NCBI GenBank assembly: GCA_016218905.1
Contig: JACRCS010000927.1
Coordinates: forward strand, 1-5,503
DNA length: 5,503 bases
From: Deltaproteobacteria bacterium
Lineage (GTDB): Bacteria; Desulfobacterota_C; Deferrisomatia; Deferrisomatales; JACRMM01
Reading direction: 5' to 3'
Part shown: in pieces, positions 5,503 to 5,503 of the stretch
How the letters are laid out: every line of letters begins with the position of its first letter
How positions within the stretch are numbered: the stretch's first letter is position 1
Made by a program: the position numbers and the translations under genes
Notes under the pieces: generated by a model
Told to the model about the DNA's origin: nothing
Database searches by the model: none
The model's input: only the letters and a program-made list of their open reading frames with translations

Positions 5503-5503
5503 C

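Noticed and set aside
5452..5503. Possible + strand gene start (ATG at 5452, MLPLLDYPVC...)
   Set aside because: Only 17 codons are visible, there is no ribosome binding site at suitable spacing, and the minus frame better fits the strand of the neighbours. It cannot be excluded.

Overview
High-GC bacterial chromosome fragment carrying the tail of an rRNA operon (5S rRNA, + strand) that converges on a block of minus-strand protein genes. The 5S sequence is clearly bacterial and the coding regions are strongly GC-rich at third positions. The gene content (DUF362/ferredoxin protein, HyuA-type ATPase, HDAC-family deacylase, REG-2-like HAD) suggests a metabolically broad environmental bacterium, such as a soil or sediment lineage of the Methylomirabilota/Rokubacteria, deltaproteobacterial or acidobacterial kind. 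The phylum cannot be fixed from this window.

Layout, left to right. Positions 1-40 are the spacer in front of 5S. The 5S rRNA is at about 41-154. It is followed by a near-perfect hairpin terminator (163-216) that can serve both strands. A run of TTTTCGG heptamers (212-246) starts inside the terminator's T tract, and two further heptamers in inverted orientation (267-280) can fold back on it. Next on the minus strand is a HAD-superfamily protein of the REG-2/HDHD3-like type (1037-339). A roughly 200-bp GC-rich intergenic stretch with small hairpins follows (1038-1239).

The main unit is a tight minus-strand cluster, read right to left. It starts with a DUF362 protein bearing a C-terminal 2x[4Fe-4S] ferredoxin domain (5346-4228). 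A hydantoinase/oxoprolinase subunit-A-type ASKHA ATPase (4231-2573) overlaps it by an ATGA stop/start. An HDAC/AcuC-type zinc deacylase with an extra C-terminal zinc-ribbon-like domain (2562-1240) begins 10 nt after the ATPase stop. At the right edge an open minus-strand frame ending in TGA at 5433-5431 may be the C-terminus of another upstream gene.

How they may work together: the overlap and short spacing imply co-transcription and probable translational coupling of the redox protein, the ATPase and the deacylase. HyuA-type ATPases normally work with a HyuB partner on cyclic amides, and none is visible here. The combination of an ATP-dependent cyclic-amide-type enzyme and a zinc amide hydrolase hints at amide or acyl-amide metabolism with a redox step. 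That is inference; no substrate can be read from the sequence.
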